From Bolinopsis microptera (lineage: Eukaryota > Ctenophora > Tentaculata > Lobata > Bolinopsidae), in assembly GCF_026151205.1 (NCBI RefSeq), contig NC_087077.1, positions 14,670,983-14,734,982 on the forward strand: 64,000 nucleotides of DNA, given 5' to 3'. Positions 11,001-50,154 of the stretch are shown piece after piece. A program made the position numbers and the translations under genes. How positions within the stretch are numbered: the first letter of the stretch is position 1; each line of letters opens with the position of its first letter. The notes below the pieces were generated by a model that ran no database searches, was not told the DNA's origin, and saw only the letters and a list, made by a program, of their open reading frames with translations.

Positions 11001-14000
11001 AGTATGTTGGGTTTTACTGTTCTGTTCATTTTGTTGTCCTGGTAAAGTCTTGTCAGGAGATCAATGTAAAAGCTAAAGACGGAGGAGTGATTGTGGGGCG
11101 TAGCTTCGAATTTGGTGCTCCTCTGGATTACTTCTTGATAACCGAGCCTGTTGGCACTAAACATCTTGCCCCCGCACTGCCCAAATGTCCTGGAGACCCC
11201 TTCACTTTTAGTAACCGTTACAAACAAATCGCGTATAAAGGAATCTTTCGGGGGAAATGGACCAACACAGGTGATGGTATTAATGCAGCAGGGTTGTCTG
11301 CAAGTGTACTCTACTTCAAAGACAATGCCGAGTATATCGACCCTGCAGAGATCACAGGTGTGGCATGTGATAACGCTATTCCACAGACCATGGTTGCTGC
11401 TTACATCCTGGCTATGTACAAAACAGTTCAACAAGTTAAGAATTTCTGGTTGTTGCGGCGGGATATGAACTGGGGTTCGTGATGCCAATCCACTTCAACA
11501 TCATCGACAAGACCGGGGCAGGATTAGTGCTGGAACATGTCAAAGGAGAGGGAGTGAAGTGGTATGACAATACATTCGGGCTACTGACAAACTCTTCGCC
11601 ATACTCCTGGCACATGACCAATCTCAGGAACTATCCCCACTTTCAGAGGAATGACAGAGGAAGAGAAGGGTTCAAATACTCTTCCCAGGGAGAGGACTAC
11701 TCGTATGGCCCACAATGGACCGGATCTGGGATGTTGGGACTAACTGAGGACTACACTTCACCTTCCCGCTTTGTTAAGGCTGCTACTCTTCTCGCCCTGG
11801 CTCCAAAACCTGTCACTACTAACGAGGCTATAGTCCGGTCCAGGTTTTCAATTATATGGCCGCGGCTGATATCCCTTACGGAGTTGTGGAGACTGGCCCA
11901 CTGTACCAAACATCCTTCACTCGGTGGACTCTGGTAAAAGATTTTTAGAGATGTTTCTACTACAGGGCTTACGCGTATTTTTCAGTGAAGAAATTGTGTC
12001 TATATGACATTCCTGATGTGCAATCTGCTGTGAAGATCGAGGGGAGGTTCGAAGATGGGTTTAGGGATGTTGCGGGAAAGTTGAAGGATTTTAACAGTAT
12101 TGTACAATGTACCTGATATATAAAGCTTGAACTATAGACATTTTTCGACAACTTTCGGGACAGTTTTGAGTTTTCGCTGATGCTTGTTCGAAGAGGGTGA
12201 TTATTCTCTTCAAAGAGTGCTTAAAAATAAAATGTAAACAGTCAATCAAAATTATGGTTTAGTAATTGCTCTTTGTCCAATATTCGAAAGTATTTAATTT
12301 GTATCCTTGATGGAAATTTTCAATTATATCCTTTAATTCATTTTGTTGATCCATAAAGATCTAAAATATTATCAGTCTATAGAAGAAATTGAAAGTTACA
12401 CTGAAAACAAGGGTCATTCATATTTCATAAGTGCAAATTACCAGGTGCAAAATATTCATAAATTTTAAGCCCTTTAAGCTAGAAGTTGTTGTTGCTGCCT
12501 CAAATGGCCCCATCAACATGAAAATCCCGAATGTTTTTATATCTCAATCTGGCTCAGAGGAACCTTAACCTGAGTCATAAAGGCATTCTGTCGAAATAGC
12601 GAGTTCCGTACCCAGCAACGCATCAGATACCTCGCACCTCTAGTTGACCCCACCCAGCCCACACAATACACATCGTGGACGTCCGGAGAGGGTTTTCGCT
12701 GGCACTAGATAAAGTTAATAAGATTGTCGATGCAAACAGTGCTTAATAAATTAAAATTATATCCATGTACGTTAATAATAACTCACCTGTTTAAGAAAAG
12801 TTATGGCATGAGCGATTAATTGACAATATAACTTTATGAGTATTGCTGAAAGCACAGTGTAAGGCCTACACGGACCGCCTCTAACTAGCCAATCCCTGTT
12901 TACATGCCGTGTAGCAGGGGACTAGAAAGAGCTAAACTAGTTATGTTATTTGCTTAAACTGTTTAGGATGCAACCTAATGTCATGATCTTTTTGAACTTA
13001 TTAGCAATTAGACTGTTAGCTCGCTTCATAAGCATGTCATCTTCGTTCCAAAACTTTTTATGTCCTATGCATACACTCCTTGATAGTTATCTTGATCTAG
13101 TATCTTTGTTTCACACAATAGAGTGTAAGTTTTGTGGTTTATCCACTGGGCTTAGAGTTTGTGTTTAAGCTACCAAATTTTATTATTATTATTATAATAC
13201 ATCTAGGACCTAGGTAACTCTCTAGCATTCTTCTATTGCCATGTCTCCACAGTGATCACTTATGCGATTTGTTATTTATTTTAAATGCTGACTTTCTTAA
13301 CTTAACTGGGAAAAAATCTGTGCTGTTTAGTGTTCCCACAGCTTCTTATTCTATCGCCGATTAATAAGGGGCACTGCAGTAAAATAAATATACTTGATCA
13401 CTATTCAGGTTGCGGAACTACCATCAAAGCTGCAAAAGCCCTAGCTGCCAACAACATGATAAAGCAAATAGAGAACATACGTGATGAGATTCAAGCGACA
13501 ATAAAAGACATGAAACCTGTTAAAGCCGCGACCACACCCAGCCCAACTTTAAATTCAGAGCCCAAAACAGAAAAGAATAAGATTCACGAGATAGATCCTC
13601 AGAGTCAGATGAATCCTCTAGCTCTGGTCAACCAGCTGTTTTCTCCTGAGATCACAGTTGAAGAAGTAGGTTACGCAATTATAGAAGGTATATTTTCACA
13701 TCACTTTGCTTTATCCTTATACATTGGACTAACAACAGCATATATCATATCTTCAAGAAGGATACCAATCTAACGTTTTTGAAATTATAAACTTTTCCAC
13801 CAGACGCCAGACAAACCCGATCACAGAAAGGAGTTTGTAGTGACTCTGAAAATAAACGAGGAGACGTACAAAGGAACGGGAAACAGCAAGAAGAAAGCGA
13901 AAGTGATCGCTGCTGCTGCATGTTTGGAAGAGAAAGTTGGACATTGCCAATACAACACGGTCGCAATGGTAGGTCACGTTTTTCAAATATTATGGAGAGC

Positions 14001-17000
14001 TGCCTTATTTTAACGAATAGTGTTTTTAGATCTCGGGGTCGTAACTTAACTAGAATTTTCTGTATTTGTTACAATTACAAATTAGAGTTATATTGCAGGC
14101 CCAGTCCTGGAATGCAGACGACTTCACCCCCTCCGAGCTGGGTTTCGCTAAAACAGTAGCTAATCTTGTGCAGCAGAAGTATGATCTGGTCAGTAAAGAT
14201 GTTCAGGATCATGAGCAGAAGAGGAAAGTTCTCTCTGGCATCCTCATCAGATCCTGTGATAAGGTTATTATCTTTATTATCGTAGTTTGATAAGGTAACT
14301 ATCATGATCTCATGATCTGCAGCTCTGCACCTATTTAATTATCACCTTACGTATATTGGGCTTCTACAGTATATTCTAGGGTTAGCATGCCATTTACTAG
14401 ATTCTTTGCATTCCTTTCCCGGTACGCACCTCTTATCCCGAGTGTTCTCCTCTAGCAACATGGAAAACATCATCAGTGAAAATGATGTCAAAGATTTTAT
14501 TTAAATCTCACCACCCTCACTTCTTTCCCAGACTGATGTAAGCGGTATAGACGACCTACAAGTACTAGTAGTAGCAACAGGTACCAAATGTGTGGACGGT
14601 TCCAAGCTCTCTTCTAACGGACAGGCCCTGAATGACAGTCACGCTGAAGTACTGGCTAGGAGAGCCTTTAAGAGGTTCCTGTTGGAGCAGGTCAAGAGGT
14701 TCCATAATCAGGAGAGCAGTATTCTGATCAAGAGTGAAACTCCTCCTTTCTTACTCAAAATCAAACCAGGTTAGTTGTGATAGAGTGAGAAGTCAAAAGC
14801 AACTGATGCTGTATTTCAGTCTTATTAATCACCTTCATTTCTATTAGCTCAGATAAGTTTTAAAATTTCATATTTTAATGATAAAATTTAAGTAAAACAC
14901 AAATCTTATTCATGACCATAAACTGTCAGGTCTCTCATTCCATCTCTACATCTCCACCTCTCCCTGTGGTGATGCGCGCATCTACAACATGGCGAGCCCA
15001 GGAGAGAACGCTGCAACAGAGAACAAACAAGCACGTGGGGTACTGCGCAGTAAGATAGAGTGTGGGGAAGGTACAATACCTGTCAATAACATGAACTCAG
15101 TACAGACGTGGGATGGGGTGCTTGCCGGGGAGAGGCTGTGCACTATGTCTTGTTCTGATAAGGTTAGTTCTTTAATTATAATATGCATAATATGTAACTG
15201 TAAGTCAATTCGTACAATTGTGGAACGTTTAGACATTTTTTTTTGTAGTTTTTGAGAATATGGTTTGTTTTGTTATTCATTTTTCGTATAAATCTTAATT
15301 TCAGTTAGCTATGTGGAATATAGTTGGATTACAAGGAGCAGTGTTGACTCACTTTATGGAGCCAGTATATTTTGACACTGTGATTATTGGGGGCTGTTTC
15401 AGCTTGTACCACATTACTCGAGCACTTGTGAACAGGTACTTTTACTTTTTAAGTGTTTTATGGATCGTTTTTAATATATTTAATCGGTTATTAATTGTAT
15501 ATGACGTAATGAAATATGCTTTTAGTTTTGTGACAATGATGAAATCGACCAAAAATTCTTTTGTCGAAAGTTTATCAATCCTTGAGAATAGTTTGCCAAT
15601 ATTTTAATTGTATTTGTTATTCAACTTTCCAGAACTGCTTGACAACTCTACTACCTTGCTCCTTCATAATATGTAATATCTCCAATATTTAGAGTACAGA
15701 GTTGTGAAGGATTGCCGGACTCTTACGCCATGCACAAACCTCTCATTCTACCTGTATCTCAACAGGGTCAGAGGATTCCGTCTAAATCATCGGGTAAGTC
15801 TTATACTTTTATTTTATTTCAAAATTCAAATAAACTTTACATCAATGTATTACAGTTATATTCAATAAAAAGACCACAATATCTCCTGTGAAGCAAAAAC
15901 ATGGAAAAAGAGAGCTAGAAAAATATTCATGATACTCAACACTACCAGACTCAGCTGGAGTGAGAAACAAATTGTAAAAACATCAAGGTAAAATTTATTT
16001 CGGCTGAACCAAAACACGGTGGTAAGACCATAATAACATTGGTGCCGACCCTACATAAAATCATTAATAAATAATCAAGAGAACAAATTTAAATGTATAC
16101 GATACCTTCTTGCTACTACTCCACAAACTTACACGACATAACAACAAAATAACATAATTAAATAATATTATAATAAAACAATCTACAATCTAGCCACTCA
16201 CGTACTGCGTGACGCGCTTGTTTCGGGTTGTTTCATAAAAGAAAAAACGGCGCGTTCTACTGCAGGTGCGAGGGGCAAATTATAGAGAGTATGACATTCA
16301 TGAAGTAAAATATATATATAATAATATTCCATGATGGGCCATCTAATCAGGCCAGCATACGTCAGAAGACCAGAGAAATTCAGTTAGCTTTGTTTTGAAA
16401 ATAGAAATTTTCTCAGTCTGTCTAACATAGGCTGGCAGTGCATTCCACAGAAGCATTGTTCTATAAAAGAAGCTGTTTCTGAAACTATCGCAGTTTGGTA
16501 CAATAGAGCAGGTATATGTGCTGGTGTCAAGTCCTTCAATGACTGATGCCGTGCTCCTTGTGTACCTCATTGTTCCAGCTTCAACAACAGTAATATATTC
16601 AGGTAGAGATATACTTACCAAATCATTTACTATTTTATAGAAGAGCGTAATTGAATTATGGATGAACTTAGATCTAATGGGTAGAATTTTAAGCTCCTTC
16701 TGCTTCTCATAGAATTCAATATCACTATAATGATCAAACTGTTGTCCATTGATCCATTTGATCGCTCTTTTCTGGATTGCCTCAAACTTCGACATGTGTG
16801 TCGATCGCTGAGGACACCATATAACTGAGCAATGTTCAAAGATTGATCTTACAATGGTAAGGTAGAAAGCCCTCTTTTGGCGTTTATCCATGGTAAAATG
16901 ACAGGTTCTCTTTAAGAGCCCAAGCTTTGAGCTTGCTTTAGATATCAATTGATCACAATGTGCACCCCACAGAAAATACTAACAAGAATTGCGCCCGTTG

Positions 17001-18192
17001 TTTCGTTTTGGCGGACGCTAGATTTCCATTTCACATTTACTATAAATTTAAGTATAACTATAAGCTCCAATCAGCTCACTTCAATCTTCATGATAATAAT
17101 ATTGATCAATTATGCATCAAATACGGGAAACACTTGAAATTCAGTTCAATTGCCGTAGAACTTAACTTGTATCTGTAATTCAAGAAATTATCAGCAAAGG
17201 TAAACTATACTCGTGTACACATCAATACACTACGCGTGCCACGTACAAATTGGGTGTATTACCTAATAGTAATATTATACATTACATGCATCATATACAC
17301 AGTCGCGCCGCGCATTCATAGATCACAGGCTATCTATACATCACATCTCCGCAAGCAATCCTCGCGCGCGCCCAACTTTTTCGTTGCATGGTAACGAACG
17401 AACACACGACATATTTAAACCCACCTATCTCGTTCTCCAAAATCCACGTTTTTCTGCAAAAACCTCCATTCGTAACCTTTCACTATTGCCTTTTTTCAAA
17501 AGGGTGAAAAGGAAAAAATTTAATTACAGTTGTCAGTTCTTGTTTGATGATTAGGTAAAGGAATACTATAATTAACAGCAAACAAAAATTACGACTCGGA
17601 TGTTTTTGTTGTAAATTTTTATTTATCTTAAGTTTTGTGATCAGATTTACAAATTTCTGATGTTTTACTTAATCTCATTTTGTTAATCCAGGTTACTCCA
17701 TGAACTGGATCTTAGGAGAGGGCTCTGTTGAAGTGACCAAGACAAACTCTGGAAAATGTGTAGATGACAGTGTCAGCCGGCTCTGCAAGAGTTCACTTTT
17801 CACGTCAGTTTACTGAATCAGTTGGGGAATTTTCTGCTTATAGCGATTGTCGTCCTAATTTATCCCAACTTGAATGTAATGTTTAGAAATCCCCTGTTGG
17901 GCTGTTTCTTTAAAGAATATTTAGGCTGATAAACTAATCATCCTCTACTTACATTCATCAGAATGTCTGAGTTAAAACTTAACTTTAACAAAAACCTCTT
18001 TGCAGAAAGTTCCATGAAGTTTGTGAGATAGTTGCTTCCAACAAACCCTACGCCGGAAGAATGTACCTAGAGATAAAGAAGGATGCCAGTAACTACCAGC
18101 AAGCTAAGAAAAGCGTTGTTGACAACTTCAAGAAGAGTGGACACGGCAACTGGATCGGGAAACCGATTGAGCAGGATATGTTCGGTGTTTAA
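2690..18192 (+). CDS. ADAR: Adenosine deaminase acting on RNA with four dsRNA-binding domains
   Basis: Fifteen exons by eye: 2690-2737, 2849-3134, 3263-3529, 3678-3766, 3991-4170, 4684-4813, 13409-13665, 13804-13968, 14099-14263, 14532-14769, 14930-15162, 15305-15435, 15693-15793, 17692-17803, 18006-18192. All have GT-AG junctions and phases that keep frame. dsRBD1 spans exons 1-3 with a long loop insertion; dsRBD2 exons 3-4; dsRBD3 exons 5-7; dsRBD4 exons 7-8. Each ends in the Lys-rich helix (SKREAK, NKRAAK, TTIKAAK, SKKKAK). The deaminase domain follows: NDSHAEV (catalytic His-Ala-Glu), TSPCGDAR and MSCSDK (zinc Cys), and the C-terminal KPIEQDMF close. It edits A to I in dsRNA. Vertebrate ADAR1 has three dsRBDs and ADAR2 two. 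An in-frame stop lies upstream of the chosen ATG, but non-coding or further 5' exons beyond the LINE cannot be excluded. Confidence 0.9.
4190..4571. mobile_element. MITE with about 90-bp TIRs and TTAA target duplication
   Basis: Terminal inverted repeats starting GGGGGCATACACC face each other at 4190 and 4571 and continue for about 90 bp with small differences. TTAA flanks both ends (4186-4189 and 4572-4575), the piggyBac-type target duplication. The 382-bp body has no coding capacity. It lies in ADAR intron 5, just after the exon donor at 4171. Confidence 0.85.
4862..5110 (+). repeat. Left copy of a dispersed repeat, inverted relative to 8398-8728
   Basis: It begins with a GC-rich palindromic stretch (gcctccggccggg) and continues through aaagggtaggagtaattacc to gtcgtatg. 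The reverse complement of 8398-8728 matches over most of this length with small indels. The two copies bracket the first choloylglycine-hydrolase gene and may be two insertions of one family or ends of a larger inverted unit. Confidence 0.75.
5328..5470. repeat. Long palindrome/hairpin
   Basis: Arms at about 5328-5356 and 5442-5470 are inverted copies (atcgtattcatgatctcaaa and its complement); the inner stretch tactttcaacactacta is also inverted around an A/T-rich centre. The left side (5250-5345) is shared with 50931-51015 in the opposite orientation, so this looks like a foldback MITE. Confidence 0.7.
6084..7229 (+). CDS. Choloylglycine hydrolase-like secreted Ntn amidase, copy 1
   Basis: Intronless, 381 residues from the ATG at 6084. 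An in-frame ATG at 6051 exists, but 6084 gives a clean signal peptide and is conserved in the other copies. The hydrophobic leader ends just before Cys (LVNS|CQEIN), so cleavage would expose an N-terminal nucleophile as in the choloylglycine hydrolase/penicillin V acylase family. Supporting blocks are [29 protein letters not shown] and [15 protein letters not shown]. Family members hydrolyse linear amides such as conjugated bile acids, penicillin V or acyl-homoserine lactones; the substrate here is unknown. It is nested in an ADAR intron with no introns of its own and resembles bacterial-type members more than animal NAAA or acid ceramidase. Confidence 0.85.
   Translation: MLGFTVLFILLSLVNSCQEINVKAKDGGVIVGRSFEFHVPLNSFLITEPAGTKHVAPALANCPGDPFTFSNRYKQITFTGIFRGKWINTADGINAAGLSASVLYFKDNAEYIDPAEITGVACNNAIPQTMVAAYILAMYEAVEQVKNDLESGKFPAVWAGNDLGIVLPIHYNVIDKTGAGLVLEYVKGEGVKWYDNTVGVLTNSPPYSWHMTNLRNHPHFQRNDRGREGFKYSSQGEDYSYGPQWTGSGMLGLPGDYTSPSRFVKAATLLALAPKPATTNEAIVQIFHHMSAADIPYGVMMTAPLDLIAFNWWTLVKNLGRGCVYYRAYTDLSVKKLCLLDIPDVKSAMRMEGRFEDGFRNIAGELKDFNSIVPDTQNELL
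7953..8396. repeat. Microsatellite cluster: (TG)n(TCTG)n, (CT)n, (GA)n
   Basis: TG then TCTG repeats at about 7953-8005, CT repeats at about 8211-8238, and GA repeats at 8375-8395. They lie between units 1 and 2 of the hydrolase triplication. No gene is visible. Confidence 0.9.
8398..8728 (-). repeat. Right copy of the dispersed repeat at 4862-5110
   Basis: The reverse complement starts gtgtaacccggcctacggcc and runs parallel to the 4862 copy for about 250-330 bp, with a microsatellite replacing the junction after gtcgtatga. Confidence 0.75.
8938..10080 (+). CDS. Choloylglycine hydrolase-like secreted Ntn amidase, copy 2
   Basis: 380 residues, intronless, very similar to copy 1 at 6084-7229. 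Signal peptide [16 protein letters not shown] ends before the predicted catalytic Cys (CQEIN). The conserved blocks [23 protein letters not shown] and [17 protein letters not shown] are intact. Upstream about 180 bp and downstream about 700 bp are shared with copy 1, so promoter and 3' region were duplicated with the gene. The position usually occupied by Asp in G-R-x-x-D-F is Glu here and in copy 1. Confidence 0.85.
   Translation: MLGFTVLFTLLTLVKSCQEINVKAKDGGVIVGRSLEFGIPLDFFLITEPADTKHVAPALPNCPGDPFTFSNRYKQITFKGIFRGEWINTADGINAAGLSASVLYFKDNAEYIDPAEITGVACDNAIPQTMVAAYILAMYETVEQVKNDLESGKFPAVWAGYDLGIMVPVHYNVIDKTGAGLVLEHVKEEGVKWYDNTVGVLTNSPPYSWHMTNLRNHPHFQRNDKGREGFKYSSQGEDYSYGPQWTGSGMLGLPGDYTSPSRFVKAATLLALAPKPATTNEAIVQIFHHMSAADIPYGVMMTAPLDLIAFNWWTLVKDLGRGCVYYRAYTDLSVKKLCLLDIPDVQSAVRMEGRFEDGFRNVAGELKDFNSIVPDTKTEL
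11004..12137 (+). pseudogene. Choloylglycine hydrolase-like copy 3, disrupted
   Basis: The start and leader are recognisable (ATG at 11004), but a one-base deletion in the signal-peptide region near 11038 puts TAA in frame before the catalytic Cys. A deletion of about 20 bp near 11442 shifts frame again, a stretch around 11835 is scrambled, and a stop falls near 11944. Fragments corresponding to residues about 25-160 and 170-310 remain readable in different frames. It is the most diverged copy. Confidence 0.88.
12300..13408. other. Rest of ADAR intron 6
   Basis: AT-rich; no gene, repeat or RNA recognised. Small open frames here have no family resemblance. Confidence 0.5.
16343..16948 (-). 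pseudogene. LINE reverse transcriptase C-terminal fragment in ADAR intron 13
   Basis: A 201-residue frame reads like the region after the RT catalytic core of CR1/jockey-type LINEs: SKLGLLKRT, then [12 protein letters not shown], then [12 protein letters not shown], and a C-terminal WNALPAYV block typical of these elements. No start or RT core is present, so it is a 5'-truncated insertion, antisense to ADAR. Whether it belongs to the same family as the LINE at 1-2334 cannot be told, because the segments do not overlap. Confidence 0.75.
16985..17035. repeat. Dispersed repeat shared with 61185-61245 (inverted)
   Basis: The segment acaagaattgcgcccgttg to ggcggacgctagatttcc recurs at 61185-61245 in reverse orientation with a few changes. 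Function unknown. Confidence 0.65.
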
Positions 18193-18319
18193 ACGCTTAT
18201 CAGTGTTATCTCGACTAGACAAGATCTCCTACTTTAAATCTTATCTCACATATATTATCTTATCTTGCAAACTTTTAAATGAAATAAACTATGCCGTTCA
18301 CGGTTCATATCTTGGGTCT

Positions 18320-19975
18320 TACGGGTATATGGCCCCCAGAATATAGGTGGCCCCCAAAATATAGGTCATGTTAGTGGATACAGTTCTAACCAAGATAAGC
18401 GATACTAATGGGATCTGTTACTGCTAGGTTGGAGTAAAACATGTAACTAATGTTTCTGGATAAAAATTTTGGACCTACATGAGGTATTTTGGTATATATT
18501 TGGTCATGACAGCGAAAAATTTAAACGATGTTGTCATTTTCTAGAGGGGTAAATATGGCGAAAAATTGTCATCACAAAAATCTGTCCAACACATGCCATT
18601 AAGACTACTGGTATGAGTATAAGTATTATTTTAAGCTATCTTTTCATCGAGACATCTGCAAACTGACAATTTGGAAAAAAGTTATGGCCATCACAATTTT
18701 ACGGGCCCCCAGAATATAGGTCCATACGACCCCCAGAATATAGGTTGGTCAAAAACCCTGAACATGCCCAAAACCATGCTGTGGGATGCTCTACTTGTAG
18801 CTACTAGTCTCCTGAACCCACATATCAAGTTTTATCAAAATAGGATAAAAATTGGCCGAGTTATGGGATAAAAACAAAAACCATATGCCCATATTTGGGC
18901 ATACGCACCTAATTTGATCGATTTTGGTCCATAAATTGGTCAAATATCAATATTTTTGAATGAAACCAACTTTATATGGAAGGTAAGCATATATTACACA
19001 TTCTCTATGATTATCAGCTCAATATCTACCTAACTGTGGATTCTGTGTTCAAATAATCGCAAAAAATGAACAAAATCGCCCATATCTCAAACTGACTTAG
19101 CTCAAAACAATAGAACTCAATAGGTTTTCAATATTTTCACATGAAATTTTCAGAATCAACGTAGAATTGTCTCATGACCCTAAGTTTTGGGACAGAATTT
19201 TGAAATAGGCCTTTAAAAAAATTTGGCGGCCAAAAATGTCTGATTTACAGTCATTGAGGTGCACATTGTATTGATACAGATAAAAACAGCCCCCTCAATC
19301 ATATCTAGGGACACTCCTTCAATCTTATTTAAGTATTTAGTTAAGATCCCTACTAAATGAGTGCATGAATGCTTTTTAACTAGTAAAATTAAAGATTTTA
19401 CTCATTACGGGTATATGGCCCCCAGAATATAGGTTTTAAAAAAAAATAGCGACCAAGATTCTGCATTTTCTCTGTCACCCTGAGCATTAAGGAATGTGGG
19501 GTAGTGATGAGAAACAGTTAAAGAACATATGCTGAAGAGATGGCATCATCAAAATGTATGAAGGTGGAGTATTTGAGGACGATTTTTGCATACCTATATT
19601 CTGGGGGCCGTAGTTTTTGATTTTTTGCTATTAAGTATACTCTAAACCATTTCAATTTAGTATCTGGAGCCATTGGCATCATCAATACAGTCTCAGCAAC
19701 ATATTCTGACTGCATATAACTGTCTGTGACAATTTTAGAACAACTTAGGAACAGATGTTTGGACCTATATTCTGGGGGCCCTGTTAAAAAATGGTATTTT
19801 TACAGGTGAAAAAAAAGTACACTTAAAAACCTAATAATTATTTTCAACTACCCAAGAAACATTTAAAGGGTTATTATGTACATATTTACAGCCCTAAACA
19901 TGCTTAGAAGTAGTTTTAACACCTGTTTCTAAGTGCTCAAAAAACGACCTATATTCTGGGGGCCATATACCCGTA
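18320..19975. mobile_element. Non-autonomous TIR element with reiterated GGCCCCCAGAATATAGG motif
   Basis: A 29-bp perfect terminal inverted repeat beginning TACGGGTATATGG lies at 18320-18348 and 19947-19975. Both flanks carry TCT (18317-18319 and 19976-19978), a possible 3-bp target duplication. The core of the TIR, ggcccccagaatatagg, recurs inside: forward near 18350 (one mismatch), 18705, 18729 and 19418; reverse near 19595 and 19762. No coding capacity is seen. It begins 127 bp after the ADAR stop. Confidence 0.8.
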
Positions 19976-20083
19976 TCTGATATAGGCATTTTAAACTTTT
20001 AAACAGATACCTAATTTTATTTCACGAATATCTTAACTTAACCCGTTTTAGCCCCAATTTATTATTGTATTATGTACATTATA

Positions 20084-20358
20084 CAGTGGAACCACTATAT
20101 ACCGGTCCTCTCGGAGGAAACGAAAAATGCACGGTATAAAAACTGGTATGAAGAGGTTCACATGATAGCAATCCCCACTATGGCAGTATCTTTCAAATAA
20201 CCTGTCGTGTTATATACACCATTAGAGGCTTATATTCACGTATTGTTGTGGAATACAGCTGACAGCTCTATAACCACCAAATGCACTATAATAAATATAA
20301 CTTTAGGGGAAGAAGAGGCACGGTATATCGAGGTACCAGGTATATCGAGGTACCACTG
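20084..20358. mobile_element. MITE of Tc1/mariner-pogo (Tigger-like) type
   Basis: Termini cagtggaaccactatatacc (left) and cagtggtacctcgatatacc (reverse complement of the right end) form imperfect TIRs, with TA on both sides (20082-20083, 20359-20360). The CAGTGGnACC terminus is typical of pogo/Tigger-derived MITEs. About 275 bp, non-coding. Confidence 0.8.
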
Positions 20359-20360
20359 TA

Positions 20361-21154
20361 GAGTGTAGTACTGACCGTTTGATCATGTATACTAAGCGAG
20401 GATACCAGACAGGTTTGACGAGGGTTAATATCTAAAGATCACATTATGAACTGTGGATCACGGGGTTTCACATGATCCTTTTATTCCACTGTGATCATCT
20501 GGATTATGTTTTATTTATTTAACTCTCTCCTGGCTGCACTGATGATAGGACAGGAGGATATTGTGGTGAGATTAAGTTGATTCAGTACCTAGACACTTAA
20601 GATACGAATTCTAAGGAGGATTATCCACTTACACTTAACACAGTACACACGTAAACTAGCTGAACCACATTAATGAATAAAACATCTCAAGTCTCTGCTG
20701 AATCAACTATTTACCGTGATATCCCGCACTTGTTGCATTGCAGCCCTTGCGCATTGCAGCACTTGTCGCATTGCAGCCCGGGGGGCCGACAAAATTCAGA
20801 CGAATCTCGGTGAGCCTGGCGGATCGTATGAAACCTTGTGACTCCACTTGATCTGTTAACTATTTGTTGGATCTATCTGATGTCTTTGTTTCATTTGTTA
20901 TATCGTTATCTTACTGATTTAAGGACGTTTCACTCGTCTTTTGTTATTGATTCTAAATTGCGTGATACAACAAAATTTCGTGTATTTTACAAGTATCAAA
21001 ACGTCCTTATGGATAAGAACCACTGATATCCAAACATCCAATTATGTATATTGTATATTATAGGGCATGCTCCGATCATACTATTTAAATTTAATCGATG
21101 AAAATTACGATCATAAAATTATTATCCTATCACTTCAACATATCTAGCAGAGGG
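20361..21154. other. Intergenic region upstream of AK6
   Basis: Contains three gcattgcagc repeats at about 20735-20780 and otherwise nothing recognised; the AK6 promoter is presumably here. Confidence 0.4.
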
Positions 21155-22260
<1,106 letters not shown>

Positions 22261-22701
22261 AACTATTTGAGTCAGGGTTATTTTAGCTTTTATATTTTGC
22301 AACTGACGAGTTTTATTAGAAAAAGTTTTATTCTTTAAGCTTTTAAGTTATTTGTTTTATGAAATGATGTGAACTGCAATTTTAAGGATCTTTATCAACA
22401 GAATTCACATTTCCCACACTTGTTTGATACCTAGTATCTACATTCTACTGACATAGTGCCAGTACTATTAGTGGCATATGATATACGAGAAGCAAGAATA
22501 ATCAGAACCTAATAATTTAGAATAAAAGATTAAATGTGATAATGAGAGCAATTATTCTTGTGATGAAATCATAATACCAATATATCTGTAAATATTTCAC
22601 AAATAGTTGTAGTTTCTACGTTCCAAATGGTGGAACTATAATAACAACGCCAGGTCCAGAGAAAGTTTAAGTTACTACGTTGATTAAACGTGGGGAAGTG
22701 T

Positions 22702-49418
<26,717 letters not shown>

Positions 49419-50154
49419 GATGCTCCTTCAGAGAGAGAGAGCTCCTTGGGATCACAAACTTTGTCTATGTTAAAATGTTAGCTAAAGAAACAATGTGATC
49501 TCCAAAAATAATATTCGTAATTTGACAATTTCATAGTGGGGAGATTGAGGTTTTCAATAACTACAAAATATGGCGAAAGAACAAGACGTAAACTAATGCA
49601 AAAGCAGTACCTGAGTTATAAAAAAGAACTGTAATGGTTACAAAGATTGGTTAACTTTAAGTTAAGTGGCTAAAACTCTAAAACTCTAAAAGTAAGATTT
49701 GTAAATGTAGCATCTGTCACTAACTCTCTCAGTCTCTCTTATTTTCTTTGAGGGGCTATCTTAATTCCAACTTTATATCGGAGGGGCTATCTTGAGGCCT
49801 TTTCTCAAAGTTTCTGGTTTTCTTTGAGTCGCCAGTTTAGCAGAGAGGATCTCGACATAAACTTCGTGTTGTCCACCATTAGCACCTACCCATTAACATA
49901 CTGACTTCTTTATTCTTTTAGTGATCTCAGTCTGGCACCCTAATGAATAAAGTTGTGATATGATGGAAATTTAATACGGATTATTTAAATGTGCGTGAAA
50001 GTGTTTGATTAGAAACATTTATCATTAGTGCATAATGGACCGAATTACTTACTGTCAATATATTTAGCGATGCGAAGGTAACGAATGTGAGCACCAGATC
50101 AACCTACAACCCAGATAGTTCAGACAAACAGTGTAGCGGACAGAGATCATCATA
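49419..50154. other. Divergent promoter region between cyclase (-) and MED31 (+)
   Basis: No ORF of note; a GAGAGAGAG stretch at about 49432-49442 and AT-rich DNA. Promoters of both genes are expected here. Confidence 0.45.

Larger units (their letters stand above)
5890..12300 (+). repeat. Tandem triplication of about 2-kb units, each with one choloylglycine-hydrolase-like gene
   Basis: Unit starts share a promoter-proximal block (agttatgttgcagataaaat) at about 5903, 8765 and 10829. Units 1 and 2 also share their 3' block, ending in tctaaaatcataaagataga near 7925 and 10797. Unit 1 is separated from unit 2 by about 800 bp of microsatellites and the right copy of the 4862 repeat. The whole array sits in ADAR intron 6 in the same orientation. 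Confidence 0.85.
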
